In this document: one piece after another, positions 17,043 through 25,307 of the stretch | How positions within the stretch are numbered: the stretch's first letter is position 1 | Layout of the letters: every line of letters begins with the position of its first letter | NCBI GenBank assembly: GCA_963721005.1 | Contig: CAVRHR010000009.1 | Coordinates: 177,941-241,940, forward strand | From: VAZQ01 sp963721005 | Lineage (GTDB): Bacteria; Pseudomonadota; Alphaproteobacteria; Rhizobiales; Xanthobacteraceae | DNA: 64,000 bases | Direction of reading: 5' to 3' | Made by a program: the position numbers and the translations under genes | Notes under the pieces: generated by a model | The model's database searches: none | What the model was told of the DNA's origin: nothing | What the model saw: only the letters and a program-made list of their open reading frames with translations

Positions 17043-17696
17043 ATGACCCTCGAGCTCTATGCGCATCCGTTCTCCTCGTATTGCCAGAAGGTACTGATCG
17101 CGCTCTACGAGAACGCGATCCCATTCGAGCTGCGCATGCTGGGCGACCCGCAAGCCGCGGCCGAGCTGGCGTTGCTGTGGCCGCTCAAGCGCTTTCCGGT
17201 GCTGGTGGACGATGGCCGCACCGTGCTGGAAGCCAGCATCATCATCGAGCATCTCGGCTTGAGCCATCCGGGCCCGGTGCGGCTCATCCCGCAGGACGCC
17301 GGCGCCGCGCTCGGGGTCCGCATGATGGACCGCTTCTTCGACAACTACATCATGACGCCGCAGGGCAGGATCGTGCACGACAGTATGCGGGCCGAAGCCG
17401 ATCGCGACCGGCTGGGGGTCGCCGAGGCCCGCACCATGCTGGACACCGCCTATGGGTGGCTCGATCACAAGATGGCCGGACGCGAATGGGCGGCAGGCGA
17501 GGCTTTCAGCCTGGCGGACTGCGCCGCCGCGCCGGCGCTGTTCTATGCCGACTGGACGCACCGGATCGGCGCGACGTTCGGCAACGTCCGCGCCTACCGG
17601 CGCCGACTCCTGCAGCGGCCGTCGTTCGCCCGCGCGGTCGATGAGGCACGGCCCTATCGTCCGCTGTTTCCGCTCGGGGCACCAGACCGCGATTGA
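17043..17696 (+). CDS. Glutathione S-transferase family protein
   Basis: The 217-residue protein has a thioredoxin-fold N-terminal domain (LELYAHPFSSYCQKVLIAL, then FPVLVDDGRTVLEASIIIEH, the Glu-Ser pair that binds glutathione) and an all-helical C-terminal domain ending in the FSLADCAAAPALFYADW motif. It probably conjugates or reduces small electrophiles in the cytoplasm. GTG 17001 is an alternative start, but residues before ATG 17043 do not fit the fold. Confidence 0.88.
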   Translation: MTLELYAHPFSSYCQKVLIALYENAIPFELRMLGDPQAAAELALLWPLKRFPVLVDDGRTVLEASIIIEHLGLSHPGPVRLIPQDAGAALGVRMMDRFFDNYIMTPQGRIVHDSMRAEADRDRLGVAEARTMLDTAYGWLDHKMAGREWAAGEAFSLADCAAAPALFYADWTHRIGATFGNVRAYRRRLLQRPSFARAVDEARPYRPLFPLGAPDRD

Positions 17697-17798
17697 AGCT
17701 GCGGCGGCGCCCGAGCACGATCGCCGAAACAACAGATTTGACGAGCGCCGCGACGGCGGGTTGCGATATCATCGCGTGGCTGCCTCCGGGGTGATGGA

Positions 17799-18773
17799 AT
17801 GAAGCGCCGCGATCTCATCAAGCTTGCCGGCAGTGTGGCGCTGGCCTGGCCGACGCGCCTCGCCGCCCAAACCATGCCCGCGGCCGACAAGATTCGCGTG
17901 GGCAATCCATCGGTTCAGTCGTTTTCGTTCCTGCCCTTGCGGATCGGGGTCGCGCACGGCTTCTTTGCCAAATACGGCATCGACATCGAGGAGGTGACCC
18001 TCAACGGCAGCGCCAAGCTGCACCAGGCCATGACGGCCGGCAGCCTCGATATCGGGCTCGGATCCGGACCCGACTTGATCTTCCTGGTGAAGGGCGTGCC
18101 CGAGATCGCGGTGGCCAGCATGGCAGGGCCACCGCTTCTGCTCGGCGTGGTGGTGCCCTACGATTCGCCGGCGCGCACCGCCGATGACCTCAAGGGCAAG
18201 CGGATAGGCATCTCGACCGTAAACTCGCTCACCCAATGGCTGATGCGCGAGCTCGCCCGCCAAAAGGGCTGGGATGCCGACAGCCTGACCTACGTGACGG
18301 TGGGGGCGGAATTGCCGAACCAGGTCGCCGCTCTGGTGACCGGGCAGATCGATGCGGTGGTGAGCTCGTCGGCGCTCGGGCTTGCGCTCGCCGAGGGGAA
18401 GCGCGGGCGGCTGTTGCTTGCCGCCTCCGACATCGTCAAGGATTTCATGATCCACGCCATCTTCGCCTCGGAGCCGATGGTGCAGCAGCGCCCCGACGCG
18501 ATCCGGCGTTTTCTCAAGGGCTGGTTCGATACCATCGCTTTCATGCGGGCGAACCGGGACGCCACCGTGCAGGCGTCGCGCGAGCGGACCAATTTCTCGA
18601 TCGCGGTCGAGGAGCAGCAATATGATCTGGTGATGCCGATGTTCTCGGGCACCGGCCGGTTCGAGCCGCGCGCGCTCGCCACCATCCAACGCTCCTTCGT
18701 GGATCTGCATCTGATCGACCAGGAGCCGGACCTGACCCGATACTGCACCGAGCGGTTCCTCCCGGCGAGCTAA
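17799..18773 (+). CDS. NMT1/SsuA-type ABC transporter substrate-binding protein
   Basis: This 324-residue protein has a signal with twin-arginine-like start (MKRRDLIKLAGSVALAW), then the periplasmic-binding fold of the nitrate/sulfonate/thiamine-precursor group: PLRIGVAHGFFAKYGIDIEE, then LHQAMTAGSLDIGLGSGPD and VGAELPNQVAALVTGQID. The ligand is unknown. Permease and ATPase genes are not adjacent, so it is an orphan binding protein here. Confidence 0.83.
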   Translation: MKRRDLIKLAGSVALAWPTRLAAQTMPAADKIRVGNPSVQSFSFLPLRIGVAHGFFAKYGIDIEEVTLNGSAKLHQAMTAGSLDIGLGSGPDLIFLVKGVPEIAVASMAGPPLLLGVVVPYDSPARTADDLKGKRIGISTVNSLTQWLMRELARQKGWDADSLTYVTVGAELPNQVAALVTGQIDAVVSSSALGLALAEGKRGRLLLAASDIVKDFMIHAIFASEPMVQQRPDAIRRFLKGWFDTIAFMRANRDATVQASRERTNFSIAVEEQQYDLVMPMFSGTGRFEPRALATIQRSFVDLHLIDQEPDLTRYCTERFLPAS

Positions 18774-18872
18774 GGTGCGAGGGTGCAGCTCCCCTCCCCC
18801 TTGTGGGGAAGGGCGGCGGCCGCCGCGAAGTTGTTGTCGGCATCATGCCCGCAAATTGCGAAAGGACCCGAT

Positions 18873-19862
18873 GTGGCGACCAAGCTTCCGTTGACCCTGA
18901 CCTGCGGCGATTACGAGATCACCCGGCCATTGGCGGATGGCTTGGTCGAGCCCGACGGCATCGCGCTCACTGTGCTGACCAACTCGGCGTCGCGCGATCG
19001 TCATTGGCGGCTGGCGCGCAACGCCGAGTGCGATCTGGGCGAGTTCAACGCTTGCGCCTATTTCATGGCGCGCGAGCGCGGGCATCCCTATATCGCGCTG
19101 CCGATCTATCCGCACCGGCGTTTCCGCCACGGCTTCGTGTTCGTCAACACCGGCAAGGGCATAACGCAGGCGGGCGATCTGCGCGGCCGCCGGATCGGCT
19201 GCTACGGCGGCTTTCAGCCGGCCGCCTGCGTCTGGCTGCGCGGCCTGCTGGAGGAATTCCACGGCTTGCCGCATCGCGACGTCACCTGGGTGATACCGCG
19301 GCTCGACGAAATCCCCTTCACGCCGGCGCCCGGGCTCATGATCGAGGTGCTGCCGCCCGAAAAATCCCTCGACGATATGCTGGCGGCGGGCGAGATCGAC
19401 GCCATGCTGGCGCCGAGCTTTCCGGCTCCCTTCCTCAAGGGCGACAAACGGGTGGGGCGGCTGTTCCCGGATTTCAAGGCGAGGGAGATCGACTATTTCC
19501 GGCAGACCGGGATTTTCCCGATCATGCATGTGATCATGATCCGGCAATCGATCGTCGAGCGTCACCCTTGGGTGCCGGCCAATCTGGCCTACGCGTTCAA
19601 TCAGGCGAAGCAGATGGCCTATGCGCGGCTGCGCAACCCGCGCGTCCTGCCGCAGGCCTGGAGCACCAGCGCCGGCGAGGAGCAATCAACCATCCTGGGC
19701 CCCGACCCCTGGGCCTATGGGCTCGGCGCCGCCAACGCCAAGAATTTGACGACCGCCATGCGCTACACCCATGCGCAGGGCTTGACCGACCGGCTGGCGT
19801 CACTGGAGGAAGTTTTCGTGCCGATCGACGAGGGCATCTTTTCGGGCGTGGGCGGGTATTGA
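18873..19862 (+). CDS. Phthalate-decarboxylase-like / substrate-binding-fold protein
   Basis: A 329-residue protein without a signal peptide, reading LTLTCGDYEITRPLADGLV and ECDLGEFNACAYFMARERG. This matches proteins annotated either as 4,5-dihydroxyphthalate decarboxylase-like or as ABC-type binding proteins; both share the NMT1-like fold. The absence of a signal favours a cytoplasmic enzyme, but no catalytic evidence is visible. GTG 18873 is chosen because AAAGGA lies a few bases upstream; an in-frame start at 18783 would add low-complexity residues. The preceding gene, a binding protein, may be in the same operon. Confidence 0.7.
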   Translation: MATKLPLTLTCGDYEITRPLADGLVEPDGIALTVLTNSASRDRHWRLARNAECDLGEFNACAYFMARERGHPYIALPIYPHRRFRHGFVFVNTGKGITQAGDLRGRRIGCYGGFQPAACVWLRGLLEEFHGLPHRDVTWVIPRLDEIPFTPAPGLMIEVLPPEKSLDDMLAAGEIDAMLAPSFPAPFLKGDKRVGRLFPDFKAREIDYFRQTGIFPIMHVIMIRQSIVERHPWVPANLAYAFNQAKQMAYARLRNPRVLPQAWSTSAGEEQSTILGPDPWAYGLGAANAKNLTTAMRYTHAQGLTDRLASLEEVFVPIDEGIFSGVGGY

Positions 19863-19901
19863 GACGATGGGGCGCTGCTGATTCGGGTCGAAACCTTCAT
19901 G

Positions 19902-20028
19902 CTTTTCCCGGGCGTAGCGCAGCACCTCTGGTGATGCGCTACTAACCCGGGATCGTTCCAGGCTCCGAGGTTGGAACGATCCCGGATCAGCGGAGCATCG
20001 CTCCGCGCTGCACCGCGTCCGGGAAAAG
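19902..20028. repeat. Three-hairpin palindromic intergenic repeat, copy 1
   Basis: About 127 bp bounded by CTTTTCCCGG and CCGGGAAAAG. Inside are three consecutive stem-loops: one around GCGCAGCACCTCTGGTGATGC, a central one with arms CCCGGGATCGTTCC and GGAACGATCCCGG, and one around CGGAGCATCGCTCCG. The same unit recurs at 60110, 60625 and 63933. Copies 1 and 4 share one orientation; copies 2 and 3 have the other. Confidence 0.85.
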
Positions 20029-20070
20029 CGACTAGGCCTAGTCAGCAAGAAGCCGAGACGCGCGCGCGCG

Positions 20071-20637
20071 TCACCGGTTGATGCGGGTGATCTTGGAGCC
20101 CTCGAGGGTCAGATTATACATCAGACCCTTGGTGTCGAGGATGATGCCGACCACCGGGCTGGTGATGTTCTCGGTGTTGATGGCGGCGCCGGCCGCGATC
20201 GTGATGATGGCGACCGAGCCGTCGACCCCGACCTTCCAGCCGTGGGCGCGCCGGAAATTCTCGAGCGCGCCGGGCGTCATAAACATGATGATGATGGAGC
20301 GCGCCTCGGCGCCGAACTGGAAGCCGAACGAGGCCGCAAGGGTGTCGTAATAGCCCTGGGTGACGCCGCCGATGCGCAGCGCGCCTTCGCCGTATTCCCC
20401 GCCGACCCCGATGCCAGCCTTGATGACGGTCGGAAACACCAGCACCGCAGCCGCCCTGGCGGCCAGCTCGCTGCCGCCCGGCACATGGCGATAGAGCCGA
20501 TCGAGCGTGATGTTGACCTCGCGATCGATCTCGCGCCCGCTCGCGGCTTGGCCGCTGCCGCTGCCGGCCAGCAACGCCAGCGCCGTAAACACCAAGAGGC
20601 AGATTGATCTGCCGGCCACCGAAATCCCGAATGTCAT
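20071..20637 (-). CDS. SYLF (YSC84-like) lipid-binding domain protein
   Basis: A 188-residue exported protein with a signal peptide (LVFTALALLAGSGSGQAAS). It contains the SYLF domain: AAAVLVFPTVIKAGIGVGGE, then GALRIGGVTQGYYDTLAASF and a glycine-rich end. SYLF proteins bind phosphoinositides in eukaryotes; bacterial members are exported and poorly understood. It converges on the repeat at 19902-20028. Confidence 0.87.
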   Translation of the reverse strand: MTFGISVAGRSICLLVFTALALLAGSGSGQAASGREIDREVNITLDRLYRHVPGGSELAARAAAVLVFPTVIKAGIGVGGEYGEGALRIGGVTQGYYDTLAASFGFQFGAEARSIIIMFMTPGALENFRRAHGWKVGVDGSVAIITIAAGAAINTENITSPVVGIILDTKGLMYNLTLEGSKITRINR

Positions 20638-20749
20638 TGTGAGAGCCCCCTGCCCGACTCAGGTGAAGTCACTGAGAGGCAGATAGTTCCCACAAATCGC
20701 GGCAAAGCAACAGATCTCATGAAACCGCAGTGCAGCCGACCGGCGTCGG

Positions 20750-21241
20750 CTATTCTGCCAGCAGTTCCTCGAAGCGCCCCCTGACGGCGGCCGCCCGGCC
20801 ATAGCAGGCCGGATTTTGCTGGATATGGAGGGTCGAGGAGGGGAAGCAGAACGGCCGCGACGGCCGGCGCTCGCCGGTTCTGGGCGCGAGCGCCAGGATC
20901 GATCCGGAACCCACCGTTTCGCGCAGCCGCTCATGTGGCGACGCTGCCCGGAACGCGGTCTGCCGCCGCCGGGCCGGGGGTTGCGCGGTCGGGGCGACTG
21001 ATGCTTGCGGCGGCACGGAGGCTTGCGGCGGCACCGACGCCTGCGGCGATGAGGTCATCCCGGACACCCATCCGGGCCGGAAGTCGCCGAATTTTTGCAG
21101 TGGCCCCAGCGGATAGGGCGACTGCAAGCTGTCCAAGGGGTGCGGCTCGATTTGCAGCAGCCCCTGCGCCACGGCGTGTTGGCCCGACGACGCCAGCAAG
21201 ATCGCGGCAAAGCCGGCGCTGACGAGTTTGACCCTGCTCAT
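20750..21241 (-). CDS. Exported Pro/Ala-rich protein with a PQASV repeat
   Basis: The 163-residue protein has a signal peptide (FAAILLASSGQHAVAQG) and a short tandem repeat in which SPQASV and PPQASV occur three times, encoded by near-identical 18 bp units at about 20998-21053. The C-terminal half is basic with three Cys (FCFPSS, NPACYG). The start at 21241 opens the signal peptide; longer frames add residues without signal. No family recognised. Confidence 0.55.
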   Translation of the reverse strand: MSRVKLVSAGFAAILLASSGQHAVAQGLLQIEPHPLDSLQSPYPLGPLQKFGDFRPGWVSGMTSSPQASVPPQASVPPQASVAPTAQPPARRRQTAFRAASPHERLRETVGSGSILALAPRTGERRPSRPFCFPSSTLHIQQNPACYGRAAAVRGRFEELLAE

Positions 21242-21349
21242 TTGGCGGCTCCAAGAGTTGCCGCGTATAGATATGCCGGCCGCAATGGTAGAACAAGACG
21301 CCAAGCATGCAAGCCGAATGACGATGCTTGGTTATGACAGGGGGACCCG

Positions 21350-21808
21350 ATGCTGTTGATCATCCTGCTGGCTATCCATCTGCTCGCCGCCGTGTTCTGG
21401 GTCGGCGGCTTGGCGTTCGCCTATACGATGCTGCGCCCCTCGGCCGCCGCGCTCGATGCCGCGGCACGGCTGCCGCTGTGGCGGCGCGTATTCGACCGCT
21501 TCCTGCCGTGGGTCGGGGTGAGCATCGTGGCGCTGTTGGGAAGCGGCGTGGCGATGATCTTCCTCGTCTTCGGCCAGCCTTCGGGCGCGCCCCTCTATGT
21601 CAACCTCATGGCGGCGACCGGCATCGTGATGATGGCGCTGTACCTGCATGTCGTTTTCGCGCCCTGGCGGCGCTTTCGCGCCGCGCTCGACCGCGGCGCG
21701 CTGCCGGAAGCGGCGCCAAGCCTCAATCAGATCCGGGTCATCGTCGGGATCAATCTGCTCATCGGCGTCGTCACCGTGGTGGTCGGCGGCACCGGCCGGT
21801 ACTGGTGA
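21350..21808 (+). CDS. CopD-like four-helix membrane protein
   Basis: A 152-residue membrane protein with helices at about 3-23, 48-70, 80-103 and 125-146. HLLAAVFWVGGLAFAYTML in the first helix and LPWVGVSIVALLGSGVAM are typical of CopD/YebZ-like proteins that may bind haem or copper. No copper gene is nearby, so the role is uncertain. Confidence 0.72.
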   Translation: MLLIILLAIHLLAAVFWVGGLAFAYTMLRPSAAALDAAARLPLWRRVFDRFLPWVGVSIVALLGSGVAMIFLVFGQPSGAPLYVNLMAATGIVMMALYLHVVFAPWRRFRAALDRGALPEAAPSLNQIRVIVGINLLIGVVTVVVGGTGRYW

Positions 21809-21832
21809 GGCGGACCGCGCCCTTGCCTCCTA

Positions 21833-22576
21833 TCAGAGCTCGACCACATCGCCGTCGGCCGCGATCAGCACGCCCGCCGCCCTCATCTCATCGAGATGGG
21901 CGAGCGCGGTCGGGTTCATGTGGGTAATCATGATGCGCTGGGCGCGCAACTCAGGCAGCCGGGGTTTGAGGATCTCCCAGGTCAGATGATAGGGTATGCG
22001 GCCCGCATAGCCCGAGCATTCGATAATCAGGAGCCCGGCACCGTCGGCGATGGGCAGGAGCGCGTCGGTCCATTCGGTGTCGCCCGAATAGGCGAGCGTG
22101 GTGCCGCCGTCGGAAAGGCGCACGGCGGTCGAGGGCGCGCCGGCCGGGTGCTGGACCTCGGCGGTCACCACCCGATGGCCCAGGATGTCCAGCGGCCGGC
22201 CTGGCTCGATCTCCACCGTCTCCAAGGCAAAGCGCCACTTGGTCGCCGCCGCGCCCGGAAACAGCACGTCGAGCGCCGCCGCAATCCTTGCGCGCGTGCC
22301 GGGCGGGCCGGCGACCACGAACGGCCGTTGGCGCCGGCTCAGGTGCTGGGCGTCCATCAGCAGGAACGGCAAGCCGCCGAAGTGATCGCCATGCAGATGC
22401 GACAGGATAACGCCGTCGAGCCGGTCGGGATCGAGGCCACGCGCCTTGAAGGCGACCAGCGAGGAGGCGCCGCAGTCGATCAGCAGCGTGGCGTTCGCCG
22501 ATTCCACCTGGAAACAGGTGTTGAACCGGCCGCCGGAGCCGAACGCATCCCCCGATCCGACCACGGTGAGCCGCAT
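21833..22576 (-). CDS. MBL-fold metallohydrolase (RNase Z/phosphodiesterase-like)
   Basis: This 247-residue enzyme has the metal motif SHLHGDH in ILSHLHGDHFGGLP, the start MRLTVVGSGDAFGSGGRFNT typical of RNase Z-like phosphodiesterases, and YSGDTEWTDALLP plus MITHMNPTALAH as later ligands. Its ATG lies 4 bp after the stop of the crp-like gene, placing it in an operon with a cyclase and a cyclic-nucleotide receptor. A cyclic-nucleotide phosphodiesterase role is therefore plausible but unproven. Confidence 0.85.
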   Translation of the reverse strand: MRLTVVGSGDAFGSGGRFNTCFQVESANATLLIDCGASSLVAFKARGLDPDRLDGVILSHLHGDHFGGLPFLLMDAQHLSRRQRPFVVAGPPGTRARIAAALDVLFPGAAATKWRFALETVEIEPGRPLDILGHRVVTAEVQHPAGAPSTAVRLSDGGTTLAYSGDTEWTDALLPIADGAGLLIIECSGYAGRIPYHLTWEILKPRLPELRAQRIMITHMNPTALAHLDEMRAAGVLIAADGDVVEL

Positions 22577-22580
22577 GCGA

Positions 22581-23272
22581 TCAGCTCTCGGCCTCGCGCT
22601 CGAGGGCGGCCTTGTTCTCGATGCAATGATAGCCGGCATGACGGCTGACGATCGAGCGGCGGGTCCAGTCGGTCAGGATGCGGCTGACGTTTTCCCGGGC
22701 GATGCCGGCCATGCCGGCGAGCTCGCTCTGGGTGACCTTCTGGCGCACCACGATGCGGCCGCCGCCTACCGGGTTGCCGAAGGCCTCGACCAGGCTCAGA
22801 AGCGCGCGCGCCACCCGTCCGCGCAGCGACATGAAGGTGGTGGCTGCCAGCGCATCGTTGGTCTCGCGCAGGCGGCGCGCCAGCAGCATCATGCCGTGCC
22901 GGTAGACCTCGGGATTGTCGCGCGCGAAGGCCTCGAACGCCGCGCGACTGATGAAGGTCAGCCGCGCCGGCCGCAACGCCGTGACCAGGGCTGAGCGCGG
23001 CGAGCCGTCGATCATGGACAGCTCGCCGATCATGGCGCCGGCGCCCAGAATGGCGAGAATGCGCTCGCCGCCCGCCGGCGTCACCACCGCGACCTTGAGC
23101 AGGCCCTCGTCCACCCGGTAGCAGCCGTCGGGCGGATCGCCCGGCAAAAACAGAGTTCTGATCGGCGGCAAGCGACAGCGAGCGGCCCTTGCCGAACAGG
23201 CTGCCCAGCAATTCGGCCGGCAACCCTGACAGCACGTTGTCGGCTGGATGCGGCTTCTGATTTCGTGTTCAT
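22581..23272 (-). pseudogene. Crp/Fnr-family regulator, frameshifted near the N-terminus
   Basis: The cNMP-binding domain (FLPGDPPDGCYRVDEGLLKV; GELSMIDGSPRSALVTA with the phosphate-binding Arg-Ser-Ala) and the helix-turn-helix (VTQSELAGMAGIARENVSRI) are intact in one frame from about 23156 to 22581. The preceding family sequence (LSGLPAELLGSLFGKGRS...AADQ) is in another frame, and the probable start, MNTKSEAASS at ATG 23272, in the third. Removing one base near 23157 and one near 23236 gives a normal protein. ATG 23272 overlaps the cyclase stop (ATGA). Either this is a decayed gene or the reads carry single-base insertions. If functional it should bind cAMP made by the adjacent cyclase. Confidence 0.75.
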
Positions 23273-24798
23273 GGCTTGTCGTCCACGCGAAAGTTGCCGA
23301 TGGCCCGCAGCTTACAGTCTGGCTCGACCTGGCGGCAGGCCGCCAGGGCTGCATCGACGGCGGCGGATTCGGACTCGGTGTCCTTGACCGCATACCAATG
23401 GCTCGCCCCGCCCTTGACCAGCGCACGCCAGTCCTTGCCGCTGTAGATCTGCCCGATGCGTTGCTTGTCGGCATCCGACATCTCGGTCTCGCCCGCCAGG
23501 GTGTAGGGGCGCGCGGTCGGGCGGGTGTGCGGAATCCTGACCGTCAAAGAGCCGTCGACCGACACCAGCAGGCACGCCGCCCGGGCGAAGTCCGAGCAGC
23601 GCTCGACCGCGAGCCGGACCGCTTCCTTCTGGCTCGGACGATCCCCCATGGCGGAGTAGCCGGCCTCGGTGATGGCCAGCGCCTTGTGGTTCTTCTCGTT
23701 GAGGAAAGCCTCCAGGGCCGGCAGCGCACGGCCGCCCATGAGGGCAGCGAGCTCGGCCGGCACCAAAGGCAGATCGAGCGGCTCGTCATGCAGATCGGCC
23801 GGGCCGGGCAGCGGCGCGCGGCGCCACACCACCTCGGCGCCGGCGGCATAGAGCCGGCAATCGCCCTTCGGGTCGCGCTTCTTGCAGCGATCGAGCGCGT
23901 CGCGCTCGGCGCCGGCGAGATCGGCGGCGCCGCTTGCCACGCCCCATCCGATGCGTGAGATCGCGATCGCCTTGAAATCCGGCTCCTGCGCATAGTTGGC
24001 AAGGCTGGCGCGCACCCGGTCGGTGACCAGCGGGACGCCGCCGGCATCGAATGCCTGGTCCACGCCCGCCAGGCTCGGGGACTGCGCGGCGGTGCGCTGC
24101 AACGCGGCGGGCTGCGCCATGGCGGGTTGCGAAGACGGCAGCTCCGCCGCAGGCGAAGACTGCGAGGAGACCGGCGGGGGCGGCGCCCTCAACACCACAA
24201 ACGCGAGCGCGAGCACCAGAACCGCCGCCGCGGACCCGGCCCAGGCCAGCCGGCGCACCGGCTTTGCCGGCGGCGCATCTTGCGGGTCGGCCGAGAGCCT
24301 GAAGGCGCGCACCGGGCGTGGAATGTTCTTGAGCTGCTGCTCGCCGAGATCGACCGCCCCGATGTCCATCTTGTTGTGCACATGGGTGCGGACTTCCTCC
24401 GACACGCATACGCCGCCGGGCTCGGCGATGCCTTCCAGGCGCGCCGCGATGTTGACGCCGTCGCCCAGCAGGTCGCCGGTTTCCGCCACCATGACGTCGC
24501 CGATCGCAATGCCGATCCGGAACATGAGCTTGCGTTCCTGCGGCACGCCCGCATTGACCGTGTTGTTGGCGCTCTGGATCGCCAGAGCACAGCGCGTGGC
24601 GTCGACCGCGCTGTCGAACTTGGCCAGGATGGCGTCGCCGGCGGTGTTGAAGACGCGGCCATGGTGCTGGCGCACAAGGTCGGCGAACACGCCCGCGGCC
24701 TGCTGGAACCGGAGGACCGTATCCTCTTCGTCCTCGGCCACCAGCCGGCTGTAGCCTGCCACGTCCGACGCCAGGATGACTGTCAGGGTTCGTCGCAT
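23269..24798 (-). CDS. Class III adenylate cyclase fused to periplasmic repeat region
   Basis: A 509-residue protein. The N-terminal catalytic domain (residues 1-170) has RRTLTVILASDVAGYSRLV with metal-binding D12, then NTAGDAILAKF with D55, and GDLLGDGVNIAARLEG. A single membrane helix follows (about residues 193-213), then a Pro/Ser/Ala linker. The C-terminal half contains three related domains resembling DUF4189 (KAIAISRIGWGVAS; KALAITEAGYSAMG; WRALVKGGASHWYAV), each with Cys-containing ends. So an outside sensor may control cytoplasmic cAMP synthesis. ATG 24798 is preferred because the family begins with this motif; ATG 24837 is possible. It is the first gene of the operon with crp-like and MBL genes. 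Confidence 0.85.
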   Translation of the reverse strand: MRRTLTVILASDVAGYSRLVAEDEEDTVLRFQQAAGVFADLVRQHHGRVFNTAGDAILAKFDSAVDATRCALAIQSANNTVNAGVPQERKLMFRIGIAIGDVMVAETGDLLGDGVNIAARLEGIAEPGGVCVSEEVRTHVHNKMDIGAVDLGEQQLKNIPRPVRAFRLSADPQDAPPAKPVRRLAWAGSAAAVLVLALAFVVLRAPPPPVSSQSSPAAELPSSQPAMAQPAALQRTAAQSPSLAGVDQAFDAGGVPLVTDRVRASLANYAQEPDFKAIAISRIGWGVASGAADLAGAERDALDRCKKRDPKGDCRLYAAGAEVVWRRAPLPGPADLHDEPLDLPLVPAELAALMGGRALPALEAFLNEKNHKALAITEAGYSAMGDRPSQKEAVRLAVERCSDFARAACLLVSVDGSLTVRIPHTRPTARPYTLAGETEMSDADKQRIGQIYSGKDWRALVKGGASHWYAVKDTESESAAVDAALAACRQVEPDCKLRAIGNFRVDDKP

Positions 24799-24956
24799 GA
24801 TTTGACCGGCCGGCAACCCGATTTCGCCTCTTGGCATCGTGCCGCGCGGCTTTCACTTGGGCCGCCGGCGGTGACATTGCGGACGCCGGATAGCTGTACC
24901 TTATCCGCCCAACCGGCGCCAATATCGGCCGCTGCGCCCGCGGCCAAGGCCGGCGG

Positions 24957-25211
24957 CTAGCGGGCCACCGGCGACAGGACCAGCGGCTTGCCGGCGCCGT
25001 CGCGGACCGGCTCGGTTCTGATGGGGTTGCGGCCCGACGCCCGCGGCTCGACCGTCACGGTCGGCCGCGCCGGCTCTTTCCACAGCCCTTCGGTGTAGGC
25101 CTGCCGGCCCCCGCCGCGGGCCGCGGCCGGGCTGGCGGAAGCGAGGTTGATGGCGGCGGCGGTCGCGATCGCCAGCGCGAGGGCGGTCCGCTTGTTGATG
25201 GCGAAAAACAT
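24957..25211 (-). CDS. Small exported hypothetical protein, 84 aa
   Basis: An 84-residue protein with a clear signal peptide (ALALAIATAAAINLASASPA) and a short basic Pro-rich mature part of about 50 residues. GGAGA lies upstream of ATG 25211. Its upstream region shares a ~70 bp element with that of the gene at 26680, so they may be co-regulated. Function unknown. Confidence 0.62.
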   Translation of the reverse strand: MFFAINKRTALALAIATAAAINLASASPAAARGGGRQAYTEGLWKEPARPTVTVEPRASGRNPIRTEPVRDGAGKPLVLSPVAR

Positions 25212-25236
25212 GTTGGTCTCCTGATACTGGTCGCGG

Positions 25237-25307
25237 TTCGATGATCAGGAGACTAAGCCGGCGCCATGCGCCGGCGATGTGTTGGGCATCACGGTTTGGA
25301 TCAATCG
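25237..25307 (-). promoter_or_regulatory. Conserved upstream element, copy A
   Basis: About 70 bp upstream of the gene starting at 25211 aligns with 26724-26792, upstream of the gene starting at 26680. Shared blocks on the + strand are TTCGATGA, a CTA..GC.GGC..CCA block, CGATGTG.TGG.CATCACG and TTGG. The same distance and order before two minus-strand exported-protein genes suggest a shared promoter or operator. The binding factor is unknown. Confidence 0.5.

Noticed and set aside
18783..18830. CCCCTCCCCC...GGGGAAGGG hairpin before the gene at 18873
   Set aside because: Looks like a common GC-rich intergenic motif; no T run or switch-like structure to name it.
20030..20042. ACTAGGCCTAGT perfect palindrome after repeat copy 1
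   Set aside because: Only 12 bp and not repeated elsewhere in the window; could occur by chance.
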